Assembly: GCA_022843025.1 (NCBI GenBank)
Contig: JALHOL010000002.1
Span: 310,001-374,000 of the forward strand
DNA from: Paracoccaceae bacterium
GTDB lineage: Bacteria; Pseudomonadota; Alphaproteobacteria; Rhodobacterales; Rhodobacteraceae
Direction: 5' to 3'
DNA length: 64,000 bases
Shown here: one piece after another, positions 36,095 through 45,734 of the stretch
How the letters are laid out: every line of letters begins with the position of its first letter
How positions within the stretch are numbered: position 1 is the first letter of the stretch
Made by a program: the position numbers and the translations under genes
Notes under the pieces: generated by a model
Seen by the model: only the letters and a program-made list of their open reading frames with translations
The model's database searches: none
Told to the model about the DNA's origin: nothing

Positions 36095-37810
36095 ATGACA
36101 TCGAAAGCCACGGCCCGTCCCTGGGCCGCCGCTTACCCACCCGGCGTTCCCGCCGAGGTGACAGCACCCCTTGCCCCCACGCTGGGCCAACTGGTCCGCG
36201 ACACCGCCGCGCGCGAAGGCAACCGCATCGCCTATACCGTGGTCATGCCCAACGGCATGTATGGCGATCTGACCTTTGCCGAGGTGGACCGCCTCTCCGA
36301 CGCCTTCGCCAGCTATCTGCGCGATGTTGCAGGCCTCAACCCCGGCGACCGGGTGGCGCTGCAAACCCCGAACTCGCTGACCGTCCCGGTCGTGGCCTTC
36401 GGCGTGTTCAAGGCGGGCTGCGTGCTGGTCAACATCAACCCGCTCTACACCCCCTCCGAGATGGCGCATCAATTGCGCGACGCCAACCCCCGGCTGATCG
36501 TCATCACCGACATGTTCATGGACAAACTGACCGAGGCGGGAAAGCTCACCCCCCTGCCACAGATCGTGGTCACCCGCGTCGCCGAACTCATGCCCCGCGC
36601 CGTGCGCAGCGTGATCGGGCTGGTCCAGAAACACTGGGACCGCAGCATCCCCGCGCATAGCCTGCCCCATATCCGCTTGCCCGACGCACTGGCCAAGGGC
36701 GCGGCCCGCCCCGCCGGCCGCCACGATGCCGATCTTCCCCCCGATGCCATCGCCGCCCTGCAATACACGGGCGGCACCACGGGCGTGGCCAAGGGCGCGA
36801 TCCTCACCCACCGCAACCTTTTGATGAACATGGCCCAGGCCATGACCTTCATCAATCCGCACGTCGCCCCCGGCAAAGAGGTGGTGCTCACCGCCATCCC
36901 CACCTATCACATCCTTGCCTTCACCCTGAACCTTCTGGGCTTTTTCCACCTTGGCGGGCGCAATCTTCTGATCCCGAACCCGCGCCCCCTGTCGAACCTC
37001 AAACGCGCGTTTGAAAACTACCCGATCACCTGGATCGTCGGGGTGAACACGCTGTTCAACGGGCTGATGAACGAATTCTGGTTCCGCGACGCCCCACCCC
37101 GCGCGCTCAAGGCCTCCTTCGCGGGCGGCATGGCCCTGCACGCCGCCGTGGCCCAGCGCTGGCGCGACATGACCGGAACGGAAATCGTCGAAGGCTATGG
37201 CCTGACCGAAACCTCCCCCGTCGCCACCGGCAATCCCATCGGCCGCGCGCGCGAAGGCTCCATCGGCATCCCCATGCCCTCGACCGAGGTTCGCCTCGTC
37301 GATGACACCGGCGCCGAAGTCCCCCCCGGCACTCCCGGCGAATTTACCCTGCGCGGACCGCAGGTCATGGCAGGCTACTGGCAACGCCCCGAAGACACCG
37401 CCGCCGCGATCTGCGCTGAGGGCTTCCTGCGCACCGGCGACATCGCCGTCATGGACCCAGACGGCTATTTCCGCATCATCGACCGCAAGAAGGACATGAT
37501 CCTCGTCTCGGGCTTCAACGTCTACCCGAATGAGGTGGAAGATGTCCTCGCCCGCCACCCCGGCATTGCCGAAAGCGCCGTGATCGGCATCCCCGATGGG
37601 GCCGCAGGCGAAGCCGTCCGCGCCTATATCGTCCGCCGCGATCCCACGCTGACGGATGTCGACATCCGCGCCCATTGCAAGGCGCACCTCACCGCCTACA
37701 AGGTGCCGCGCCAGATCGAATTCCGCGATGACCTGCCAAAATCCAACGTGGGCAAGATCCTGCGCCGCGAATTGCGGACCGAGGCTCTCTCCAGCATGAA
37801 AGGCGCCTGA
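36095..37810 (+). CDS. fadD: Long-chain fatty acid-CoA ligase (FadD type)
   Basis: The 571-residue AMP-forming ligase activates fatty acids to acyl-CoA. Motifs visible are the P-loop YTGGTTGVAKGA, GYGLTETSPV, LRTGDIAVMDPDGYF, ILVSGFNVYPNEVE (FadD/FACS signature) and the C-terminal KSNVGKILRREL with the catalytic Lys. The ATG at 36095 follows GGAGG. It ends 2 bases before a BASS-family transporter gene, so activation and transport may be linked. Confidence 0.9.
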   Translation: MTSKATARPWAAAYPPGVPAEVTAPLAPTLGQLVRDTAAREGNRIAYTVVMPNGMYGDLTFAEVDRLSDAFASYLRDVAGLNPGDRVALQTPNSLTVPVVAFGVFKAGCVLVNINPLYTPSEMAHQLRDANPRLIVITDMFMDKLTEAGKLTPLPQIVVTRVAELMPRAVRSVIGLVQKHWDRSIPAHSLPHIRLPDALAKGAARPAGRHDADLPPDAIAALQYTGGTTGVAKGAILTHRNLLMNMAQAMTFINPHVAPGKEVVLTAIPTYHILAFTLNLLGFFHLGGRNLLIPNPRPLSNLKRAFENYPITWIVGVNTLFNGLMNEFWFRDAPPRALKASFAGGMALHAAVAQRWRDMTGTEIVEGYGLTETSPVATGNPIGRAREGSIGIPMPSTEVRLVDDTGAEVPPGTPGEFTLRGPQVMAGYWQRPEDTAAAICAEGFLRTGDIAVMDPDGYFRIIDRKKDMILVSGFNVYPNEVEDVLARHPGIAESAVIGIPDGAAGEAVRAYIVRRDPTLTDVDIRAHCKAHLTAYKVPRQIEFRDDLPKSNVGKILRRELRTEALSSMKGA

Positions 37811-37812
37811 TC

Positions 37813-38694
37813 ATGGTCGGTCCCCTCGAACAAGCGATCCTCGCCCTGATGATTGCCGTCATCATGCTGGGCATGGGTGCCTCGCTCACCCCACGCGATT
37901 TCACCTCGGCGCTGAAACGGCCGCAGGGCCTGTTCATCGGCGTGGTGTCGCAATACGGCTTCATGCCACTGATCGCCTTCACCCTCGCCATGGTGCTGCC
38001 GGTCAGTGATCCCGTAAAGATCGGCCTCCTGATCATGGGCTGCATGCCCGGCGGAACCACCTCGAACATCTTCACCTATTTCTCCAAGGGCAATCTTGCC
38101 CTCTCGGTGCTGATGACGGTGACCTCCACCCTCTTTGGTGTGGTGCTGATCCCGATCCTGCTGCTGGTCTATGCCGCAGGGCTCGATATCGACATTCCGG
38201 CCTCCAACATCGTGGTCACGCTGATCCTCTTGCTGGTTCCCGTGGCCATCGGCATGGCGATCCGCCGCTGGAACGCCAATGTCGGCGCGCTGGTGGAACT
38301 GGGCGGCTCGGCGCTGGGGATCTTCTTCATCGTCTTCCTGCTGGTGTCATGGGTGCCGCGCAACTGGGCCTTCCTGCTCACCACACCCGCATCGGTCTTT
38401 CTGGGGGCCATCGCGCTGGGGGTGGTAGGCTTTGCCTGTGGCTATGGCCTGTCGGTCCTGCTGCGCCAAACGCCGCGCAACGCCCGCACCGTGGCACTGG
38501 AAACCGGCATCCAGAACGGCCCCCTTGCAGTGGCCCTGGTCGTGCTGACCTTCGCCAGCGCAGAGCAGCAGGAAATCCTCGCCGTGCCAGTGCTCTATTC
38601 GCTGTTCATCGTGATCACGTCCAGCCTGCTCACGTTCTGGTTCCGCCGGATCGACGCTCGCTCGCAGCAGGCCCTGCCCAACGCCCTGCTCTGA
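37813..38694 (+). CDS. Bile acid:sodium symporter (BASS) family protein
   Basis: The 293-residue protein has about nine or ten membrane segments and the family signatures LGMGASLTPRDF, MGCMPGGTTSN and ETGIQNGPLAVAL. BASS proteins are Na+-coupled importers of organic anions such as bile acids or pantoate. It sits directly after the acyl-CoA ligase gene, so an acid taken up here might be the ligase substrate. That is an inference only. Confidence 0.88.
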   Translation: MVGPLEQAILALMIAVIMLGMGASLTPRDFTSALKRPQGLFIGVVSQYGFMPLIAFTLAMVLPVSDPVKIGLLIMGCMPGGTTSNIFTYFSKGNLALSVLMTVTSTLFGVVLIPILLLVYAAGLDIDIPASNIVVTLILLLVPVAIGMAIRRWNANVGALVELGGSALGIFFIVFLLVSWVPRNWAFLLTTPASVFLGAIALGVVGFACGYGLSVLLRQTPRNARTVALETGIQNGPLAVALVVLTFASAEQQEILAVPVLYSLFIVITSSLLTFWFRRIDARSQQALPNALL

Positions 38695-38704
38695 CGCCGC
38701 CATG

Positions 38705-38731
38705 AAAAAGGGGCCCCCGCACGGGGGCCCC
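38705..38731 (-). terminator. Intrinsic terminator after yqeY
   Basis: On the minus strand a 10-bp stem GGGGCCCCCG/CGGGGGCCCC is followed by five T residues. It lies 26 bases beyond the yqeY stop. It sits between convergent genes and, without the T-run, may also slow transcription from the plus side. Confidence 0.85.
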
Positions 38732-38756
38732 GTTCCTGCCCAAAGGCAGAGAAATC

Positions 38757-39215
38757 TCAGGCCAGCAGGTCCTTCACCTTCGGCCCCACCGCGCCGAAAT
38801 CCATCTGCCCGGTATGCTTGCCCTTCAGCACCGCCATAACCCGGCCCATGTCGCGGATGCTTGTCGCCCCCGCCTCGGCAATCGCCGCCTTGACCGCGAC
38901 CTCCACCTCATCCGACGAAAGCTGGCGCGGCAGGAACTCCTCGATCACGCCGATCTCGTTGATTTCCTTGGCCGCCAAATCCAGCCGCCCGCCCTCTTCA
39001 TAGGCGCGCGCGCTTTCCTGACGCTGCTTGACCATCTTTCCCATGATGGCCAGAATCTCCGGATCGCCAACCTCCTGCTCCCCGGCCTCGCCGCGCCCGG
39101 CGATCTCGCGATCCTTGATCGCGGCATTGATCAGCCGCAACGTCGAAAGCCGCTCGGCCGCCTTGGCCTTCATCGCATCTTTCAACGCAATCTGCAGGCG
39201 TTCCCGCAATGACAT
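38757..39215 (-). CDS. GatB/YqeY domain-containing protein
   Basis: The 152-residue cytoplasmic protein matches the YqeY family throughout: RERLQIALKDAMKAK, LSTLRLINAAIKDREI, and the C-terminal RDMGRVMAVLKGKHTGQMD. The family resembles the tail domain of the amidotransferase subunit GatB that binds tRNA, but its role is unresolved. It is divergent from carA, a pairing common in alphaproteobacteria. The start MSLRERL has GAAAGG upstream. Confidence 0.92.
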   Translation of the reverse strand: MSLRERLQIALKDAMKAKAAERLSTLRLINAAIKDREIAGRGEAGEQEVGDPEILAIMGKMVKQRQESARAYEEGGRLDLAAKEINEIGVIEEFLPRQLSSDEVEVAVKAAIAEAGATSIRDMGRVMAVLKGKHTGQMDFGAVGPKVKDLLA

Positions 39216-39397
39216 TTGTCACCTTTCCCCAAAGGTTGGCACCAGCCGCCAACATACCCTGTCCCGGCTTGGGCCACAACCACCCTCTGAAACTTCAAGC
39301 CATTGAAATAGAACGATATTCCTTTTGACTCAAAGCCTTGACCCCGCCCCCTCACACCACTAGTGTCCCCGAAATTTGCCCAAGGGGAGTCGCCGCC

Positions 39398-40558
<1,161 letters not shown>

Positions 40559-40583
40559 TCGCTGCCCGAACACGGTCAAGGCG

Positions 40584-40598
40584 TTAACCCGGCCTTAA
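40584..40598 (+). promoter_or_regulatory. CtrA-type box upstream of the GT2 gene
   Basis: TTAACCCGGCCTTAA is a perfect TTAA-N7-TTAA, the full CtrA consensus, and is followed by CC as in many validated sites. It lies 46-60 bases upstream of the glycosyltransferase start, a position suited to a core promoter. Confidence 0.65.
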
Positions 40599-40643
40599 CC
40601 GAATGCAACGCATGGTTGAATCCGCGCATCGGAGTCACCCCTC

Positions 40644-42581
40644 ATGCCTGTACCGACCCGCCGCCCCGGCACCAGCCTGCCCAGCCTCGCCCCTTTCGGC
40701 ATGGCCCCCAGCACCCCACCCACGATGCGCGGCACAGCCGCAGCCGACCGCCCCCCGCACCTCGGGGCCACCGCACCGGCTGCAGGCTTTTCCGATGCGC
40801 AGATAACCTTCCTCGCCGCACCCGATCCGGCCTTCCGCAATCTCGCCCGCGCACAAATCCTCCCGGCGCCAACCCCGCGCCCCACCCCGCCCAAACCAGA
40901 CCTGCCCCCATGGGCCGACCTTCCGCGCCAGCTTGACCTCCCCCTTCCCGTCGATCCGCTGCGCGAACCGCCCGATCTGCAGCTTTTGCGCCGCCTCGGC
41001 CCCGCCTTCGCCCTGCGCCACGCGCTCCTGCCCTGGCGGCAACGCAACGGCGATGTCGTCATCCTCACCGCCACCCCCGCGGGTTTCGACCGGCACAGCG
41101 CTTTTCTCGCCGCCCTCTTCGGCCCGCGCATCCGCCCCCTCCCCTGCCCCCGCCCGCTGATCGAGGCGGCCTTGCTTGCCCATGCCGGCCCCGGCCTTGT
41201 TCAGGCCGCCGAACAGCGCCCCCCCGCCATCGACAGTTGCCGCAGCCTCGATCGCGTTACCCTCACCCTCTGGGCAGGGGTGATTGCACTGGCCATGCTC
41301 ACCCTCGCCACCTTGCGCCCTGATCTGGCCTTCGGCCTTTTGCTGGGGCTGACCGCGCTCACCTTCCTCAGCCTCACCATCCTGAAATTCGCCACCGCCG
41401 CCGCCGCCCTGCGCGACCGGCAGGAACACGCCCCCCCGCTCGACCGCGCCGATCTGCCAATCATCTCCGTCCTCGTCGCGCTGTATGGCGAGGCTGAGAT
41501 TGCCCCCCGCCTGATCCGCCGCCTCTCGGCCCTCGACTACCCGCGCGACCGGCTTGATGTGATCGTCCTGCTGGAATCGTCTGACACCCCCACCCGCACC
41601 GCCATCGCCAAGGTTGACCTGCCCCCTTGGATGCGCGTGATCGCCGTGCCCGATGGCCGCATCCGTACCAAACCGCGCGCCCTGAACTTCGGCCTCGATT
41701 TCACGCGCGGCAGCATCATCGGCATCTATGATGCCGAAGACGCCCCCGCCCCCGATCAACTGCTCAAGGTGGCCGCCATCTTCGCCAATGCCCCGCCACG
41801 GTTGGGCTGCCTGCAAGGGATGCTCGATTTCTACAACCCTGCCACCAACTGGATCGCGCGCTGTTTCACGCTGGAATATGCCGCATGGTTCCGGCTGTTC
41901 CTGCCCGGTCTCGTCCGCCTTGGCCTGCCCATCCCGCTGGGCGGCACCACGCTCTTCCTGCGCCGCAATGCTGTACTGGATGTGGGCGCATGGGATGCCC
42001 ATAACGTCACCGAAGATGCCGATCTCGGCCTCCGCCTCGCCCGCCGCGGCTGGCAGACCGGGATGCTCCCCTCTGTCACGATGGAAGAGGCGAACTGTCG
42101 CCCGGTGCCTTGGGTCAAGCAGCGCTCGCGCTGGACCAAGGGCTATCTGATGACATGGCTCGTCCACATGCGCGCCCCGCGCACCCTTCTGCGCGACCTC
42201 GGCCCCCACCGCTTTGTCGCCGTGCAGGTGCTGATCCTCGGCTCCTTGATGCAGGGCATCGCCACCCCGGTCCTGTGGTCGCTCTGGCTGGTGGCCTTCG
42301 GCCTGCCGCATCCGGTGCTAGACCTGATCGATCGCGAAACCTTGATCCGCTTCGCCCCGCTCCTCCTCGGCGTCAATCTTCTGGATTTCGCTCTGGCCGC
42401 AATTGCCATGCGCCGCGCCGGTCACGCGGTGCCATGGCCATGGCTGCCCCTCCTGAAACCCTATGCGCTTCTCACATCCTTCGCCGCCGCCAAAGCGCTG
42501 GTCGAGGCCGTCACCCGCCCCTTCCACTGGGACAAGACCAAGCATGGCCATTTCGACGGCGACACCGAAGACAAACCGTAA
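40644..42581 (+). CDS. Membrane glycosyltransferase family 2 protein (cellulose-synthase-like)
   Basis: The 645-residue protein has a Pro-rich N-terminus with a GSPII_E-N-like segment (about 85-190), two membrane helices (about 208-250) and a GT2 catalytic domain. Key residues are DAED (metal-binding DxD), TEDADL (catalytic Asp) and QRSRWTKG (QxxRW acceptor motif). Further helices follow at the C-terminus. These features indicate a processive or membrane-coupled sugar polymerase. The product is unknown and could be an exopolysaccharide or surface glycan. A CtrA-type box sits directly upstream, which suggests cell-cycle or motility-linked control. Confidence 0.88.
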   Translation: MPVPTRRPGTSLPSLAPFGMAPSTPPTMRGTAAADRPPHLGATAPAAGFSDAQITFLAAPDPAFRNLARAQILPAPTPRPTPPKPDLPPWADLPRQLDLPLPVDPLREPPDLQLLRRLGPAFALRHALLPWRQRNGDVVILTATPAGFDRHSAFLAALFGPRIRPLPCPRPLIEAALLAHAGPGLVQAAEQRPPAIDSCRSLDRVTLTLWAGVIALAMLTLATLRPDLAFGLLLGLTALTFLSLTILKFATAAAALRDRQEHAPPLDRADLPIISVLVALYGEAEIAPRLIRRLSALDYPRDRLDVIVLLESSDTPTRTAIAKVDLPPWMRVIAVPDGRIRTKPRALNFGLDFTRGSIIGIYDAEDAPAPDQLLKVAAIFANAPPRLGCLQGMLDFYNPATNWIARCFTLEYAAWFRLFLPGLVRLGLPIPLGGTTLFLRRNAVLDVGAWDAHNVTEDADLGLRLARRGWQTGMLPSVTMEEANCRPVPWVKQRSRWTKGYLMTWLVHMRAPRTLLRDLGPHRFVAVQVLILGSLMQGIATPVLWSLWLVAFGLPHPVLDLIDRETLIRFAPLLLGVNLLDFALAAIAMRRAGHAVPWPWLPLLKPYALLTSFAAAKALVEAVTRPFHWDKTKHGHFDGDTEDKP

Positions 42582-42587
42582 CCGCCC

Positions 42588-43262
42588 TCAGCGCGTGCGA
42601 ATCTCGCCCGCATCCACCCGCAACCGCGTCTCGAAAGCCTTGCTGATATGCTGGCGCAGCGCCTGATAGGCGGCCTCTCCATCCCGCGCCTCGATTGCCC
42701 GGACAATCTGGTCATGCTCGGCCAGCGCCACCTCATCCCGCCCTTCGGCCGCAAAAGAGGTGTTGGCCATCAAGGCCATCGACCGATGCACAAGGTCCAG
42801 TTGCTGCACCAGAAACCGGTTATGGCTGGCCAGATGGATTTGCTTGTGAAACCGCTTGTTTGCGCGGCTCAGAAGCTTGGGGTCCGCCCCAAGCAAGGCC
42901 AGATCATCATCGACCATCCCGCGCAGCACCCGGATCTCTTCATCCGTCGCATGCCGCGCCGCCAGCCGTGCCGCCAGCCCCTCCAACTCGGTCCGCACCG
43001 CGTAAAGCTCGGCCAACTGGTTGTGGTCCAGCGACGCCACGATCAGGCTTCGCCCATCGCGCGTCAGCATCGCCTGCGTCTCCAACCGCTGCAACGCCTC
43101 GCGCACTGGCGTGCGCGATACCCCCAACCGTTCGGCCAATTCCGATTCCACCAGCCGATCACCGGGCTTGTACAGCCCCGCATCAATCGCCTCCAGGATC
43201 AGCGTATACGCATCCTTCTGCACCTGTCGCCCCCTCCGCGCGCCGAATGAATACATCGGCAT
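42588..43262 (-). CDS. GntR family regulator with FCD domain
   Basis: The 224-residue protein has an N-terminal winged helix (about 14-75, with LAERLGVSRTPVREALQRLE) and an all-helical FCD ligand domain (about 85-210) with the metal-binding motif DxxxH in RANKRFHKQIHLASHN. FCD regulators usually respond to organic acids or sugar acids. The start at 43262 (MPMYSFGARR) is the best choice; an upstream frame to 43319 is less likely. It is divergent from the pyrimidine nucleotidase gene. Its targets are not obvious. Confidence 0.88.
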   Translation of the reverse strand: MPMYSFGARRGRQVQKDAYTLILEAIDAGLYKPGDRLVESELAERLGVSRTPVREALQRLETQAMLTRDGRSLIVASLDHNQLAELYAVRTELEGLAARLAARHATDEEIRVLRGMVDDDLALLGADPKLLSRANKRFHKQIHLASHNRFLVQQLDLVHRSMALMANTSFAAEGRDEVALAEHDQIVRAIEARDGEAAYQALRQHISKAFETRLRVDAGEIRTR

Positions 43263-43344
43263 ACCGTAACAGACCCTAATCCCCACCCCGCGCCCATGCA
43301 ACGCCCCCATTGCCGCCACCCTATCGGCGGACTACCTTGCCGCC

Positions 43345-43996
43345 ATGCCAAAGCAAGATTTCCTCCACGTCCGCACCTGGGTCTTTGACCTCGACAACAC
43401 GCTCTACCCGCCGCAGATGCGCCTGTTCGACCAGATCGAGGTCCGGATGACCAACTGGGTCATGCAGGCGCTGAATGTCGACCGCGCCCATGCCGATCAC
43501 CTTCGCGCCAGCTACTGGAAACTTTACGGCACCACACTGGCCGGCCTCATGGCCGAACACCGCATCGACCCCGAGGCCTATCTCGCCGATGTCCATGACA
43601 TCGACTTCTCCGTCCTTTCCCCCGATCCCGCGCTCGCCGCGCACATCGCCGCCTTGCCCGGCCGCCGCATCGTCTACACCAATGCCGATGCCCCCCTATG
43701 CACATCGCGTGCTGGCCGCCCGCGGCCTGACCGGGCTTTTCGATGCGGTCTATGGCGTGGAACATGCCGAGTACCGGCCGAAACCAGAACACGCCGCCTT
43801 CCAGACCGTCTTTGCCAAAGACGGGCTCGATCCTTCCCGCGCCGCAATGTTCGAAGATGATGCCCGCAACCTCGCCGCGCCCCATGCCATGGGCATGCGC
43901 ACCGTGCATATCGCGCCCGAGGCCGAACCTGCGCCGCATATCCACCACCACGCGCCGGACCTGACCGCCTTTCTGGCAAAGCTCACGGCCGCATAG
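43345..43996 (+). pseudogene. Pyrimidine 5'-nucleotidase (HAD family), frameshifted
   Basis: The N-terminal part (VFDLDNTLYPPQMRLFDQIE) and the C-terminal part (EYRPKPEHAAF, MFEDDARNLAAPHAMGM) of a HAD-IA pyrimidine 5'-nucleotidase are both present but lie in different frames. The break is at the C6 run 43691-43696. Deleting one C restores TNADAPYAHRVLAARGL and a 216-residue protein of normal length. All four HAD motifs are otherwise intact. A sequencing indel or a recent mutation is equally possible. It would dephosphorylate UMP or CMP. Confidence 0.85.
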
Positions 43997-44095
43997 TCGC
44001 ACGCACCGACGCAAAACGCGACGCTGCGCCGCAGCATACCCTCTTTGACAAAGGCCCGATCCACCCCATCTAGGGGTTGATATCAGGAGTCCCGA

Positions 44096-44344
44096 ATGTC
44101 GCTTTCCGCAACTGTCCCCGCCCGGCCCAGCCTCGCCAGCCGCATTCTTCACGCGACCCCGATCCTTGGCCATATCGCGCGCGACATCTCGCGCGATATC
44201 TCGACGATCTATTATGTCCTGATGATCGTCCTCACCCTGATCGTCCTGTCGGTCAAAACCTGGGGCCTTGCCGCCCTTGTTCTGACCGCGGTCGCCTTCG
44301 TGCCGGTGATGTTCGCCCTGCTGATCTGGATCACCCTGCCCTGA
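44096..44344 (+). CDS. Small conserved membrane protein
   Basis: The 82-residue protein has an N-terminal soluble part with ARDISRDISTIYY and two hydrophobic segments (about 40-57 and 60-80). The ATG at 44096 follows AGGAG. I recognise no named family. It stands between the frameshifted nucleotidase and ubiH and may be transcribed with ubiH. Confidence 0.7.
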   Translation: MSLSATVPARPSLASRILHATPILGHIARDISRDISTIYYVLMIVLTLIVLSVKTWGLAALVLTAVAFVPVMFALLIWITLP

Positions 44345-44428
44345 TCCCAAAACGGCGGGTCAACATGTCGCTTACCCTTCTTGTGACAGAGGCGTATCTC
44401 TGGGCACAGAAGAACGCCGGAGGCTGAC

Positions 44429-45628
44429 ATGACCCGCGAAACAACCGAAATCCTCATCGCTGGCGGGGGTGTGGCAGGCCTGACCGCCGCCGCCGCCTTC
44501 GGATCAGCGGGTTTCTCGGTGATCTGCGTCGATCCCACCCCGCCCGTCACGAGCATGGAGGCAGATGGCGCCGACCTGCGCACCACCGCCTTCCTGCAAC
44601 CCTCTATCCCCGTCCTCGAAGCCGCAGGCCTGTGGACCCGCCTCGCCCCCCACGCCGCCGCGCTTCAGATCATGCGCATCGTCGATGCCGGGGGCGAACT
44701 GCCCGAACCCCGCATCGTCAAGGAATTCGATGCCGCCGATATCTCGGCAGATCCCTTCGGCTGGAACCTCCCCAACTGGCTCCTGCGCCGCGAAATGGTG
44801 GAACGCTTGGCCGAACTGCCCAATGTCTCGTTCCGCCCGGGCATATCAGCCACGAACCTGCTCACCCGCGACAGCGAGGCGCTCGTCACCCTGTCCGATG
44901 GCACCCGCATCGCCGCCCGCATGGTCATCGCCGCCGATGGCCGCGCCTCCGCGATGCGCGAGGCGCTGGAAATCCCCGTGCGCACCATGCGCTATGGCCA
45001 GAAGGCGCTCGCCTTCGCCGTCTCGCACCCGATCCCGCATCGCAACGTCTCGACCGAGATTCACCGCTCGGGCGGCCCCTTCACCCTCGTCCCCCTGCCC
45101 GATCGCAACGGCCTGCCCTGCTCGGCCATCGTCTGGATGGAAACCGGCCCCAACATCCAGCGCCTCGCCGCCCTGCCCGTCCCGGAGTTCGAGGCAGAGA
45201 TGAACACCCGCTCCTGCCATATCCTCGGCCCGCTGACCCTGATCAGCCGCCGCACCGTCTGGCCCATAATCAGCCAGATTGCTGACCGCATGTCCGGCGA
45301 ACGCACCGCCCTGTTGGCAGAAGCCGCGCACGTCGTCCCGCCCATCGGCGCGCAGGGGCTGAACATGTCGCTGGCCGACCTCAAGGCCCTGCTGGATTTG
45401 GCCGACGCAGATCGCGCCGGTCTGGGCAGCGCAAAGATGCTCGACACCTATCACCGTCAACGCCACACCGAGGTTCAGGTCCGCGTCACAGGTATCGACG
45501 CGCTCAACCGCGCCTCCATGATGGGCGCGCAAGGCCTGCGCGATCTGCGCGCCACCGCGCTGAACGCGCTCTATTCCGTGGCCCCCGTCCGCAAAACACT
45601 CATGCGCGCGGGCCTCGGCCTGCGCTAG
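44429..45628 (+). CDS. UbiH/UbiF/Coq6 family FAD-dependent hydroxylase
   Basis: The 399-residue flavoprotein has the N-terminal FAD motif LIAGGGVAGLTAAAAF, a middle region with ADGRASAMREAL, and the C-terminal ligand motif AEAAHVVPPIGAQGLNMSLAD. The more usual GDAAH is AEAAH here, as often in Rhodobacterales homologues. Family members hydroxylate the ubiquinone ring. It is followed by three strong hairpins before a convergent gene. The precise ring position is not predictable. Confidence 0.87.
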   Translation: MTRETTEILIAGGGVAGLTAAAAFGSAGFSVICVDPTPPVTSMEADGADLRTTAFLQPSIPVLEAAGLWTRLAPHAAALQIMRIVDAGGELPEPRIVKEFDAADISADPFGWNLPNWLLRREMVERLAELPNVSFRPGISATNLLTRDSEALVTLSDGTRIAARMVIAADGRASAMREALEIPVRTMRYGQKALAFAVSHPIPHRNVSTEIHRSGGPFTLVPLPDRNGLPCSAIVWMETGPNIQRLAALPVPEFEAEMNTRSCHILGPLTLISRRTVWPIISQIADRMSGERTALLAEAAHVVPPIGAQGLNMSLADLKALLDLADADRAGLGSAKMLDTYHRQRHTEVQVRVTGIDALNRASMMGAQGLRDLRATALNALYSVAPVRKTLMRAGLGLR

Positions 45629-45630
45629 GG

Positions 45631-45732
45631 CCCGAGAATTTTCCCGAAAATTCTCGGGCACCCCCACCCAAAACTTTCCCACTGGAAAGTTTTGGGCCCA
45701 CGCTCCGGAAAATCTTTATAAAGATTTTCCGG
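45631..45732. repeat. Three consecutive perfect hairpins
   Basis: Hairpin 1: stem CCCGAGAATTTTC/GAAAATTCTCGGG (45631-45658). Hairpin 2: CCCAAAACTTTCC/GGAAAGTTTTGGG with loop CACT (45667-45696). Hairpin 3: a perfect 28-bp palindrome starting CCGGAAAATCTTTA (45705-45732). Spacers are only 8 bases each. They lie between convergent genes and could be bidirectional terminators or a REP-like composite. Only the third is near the aminotransferase stop (45735). Confidence 0.85.
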
Positions 45733-45734
45733 GC

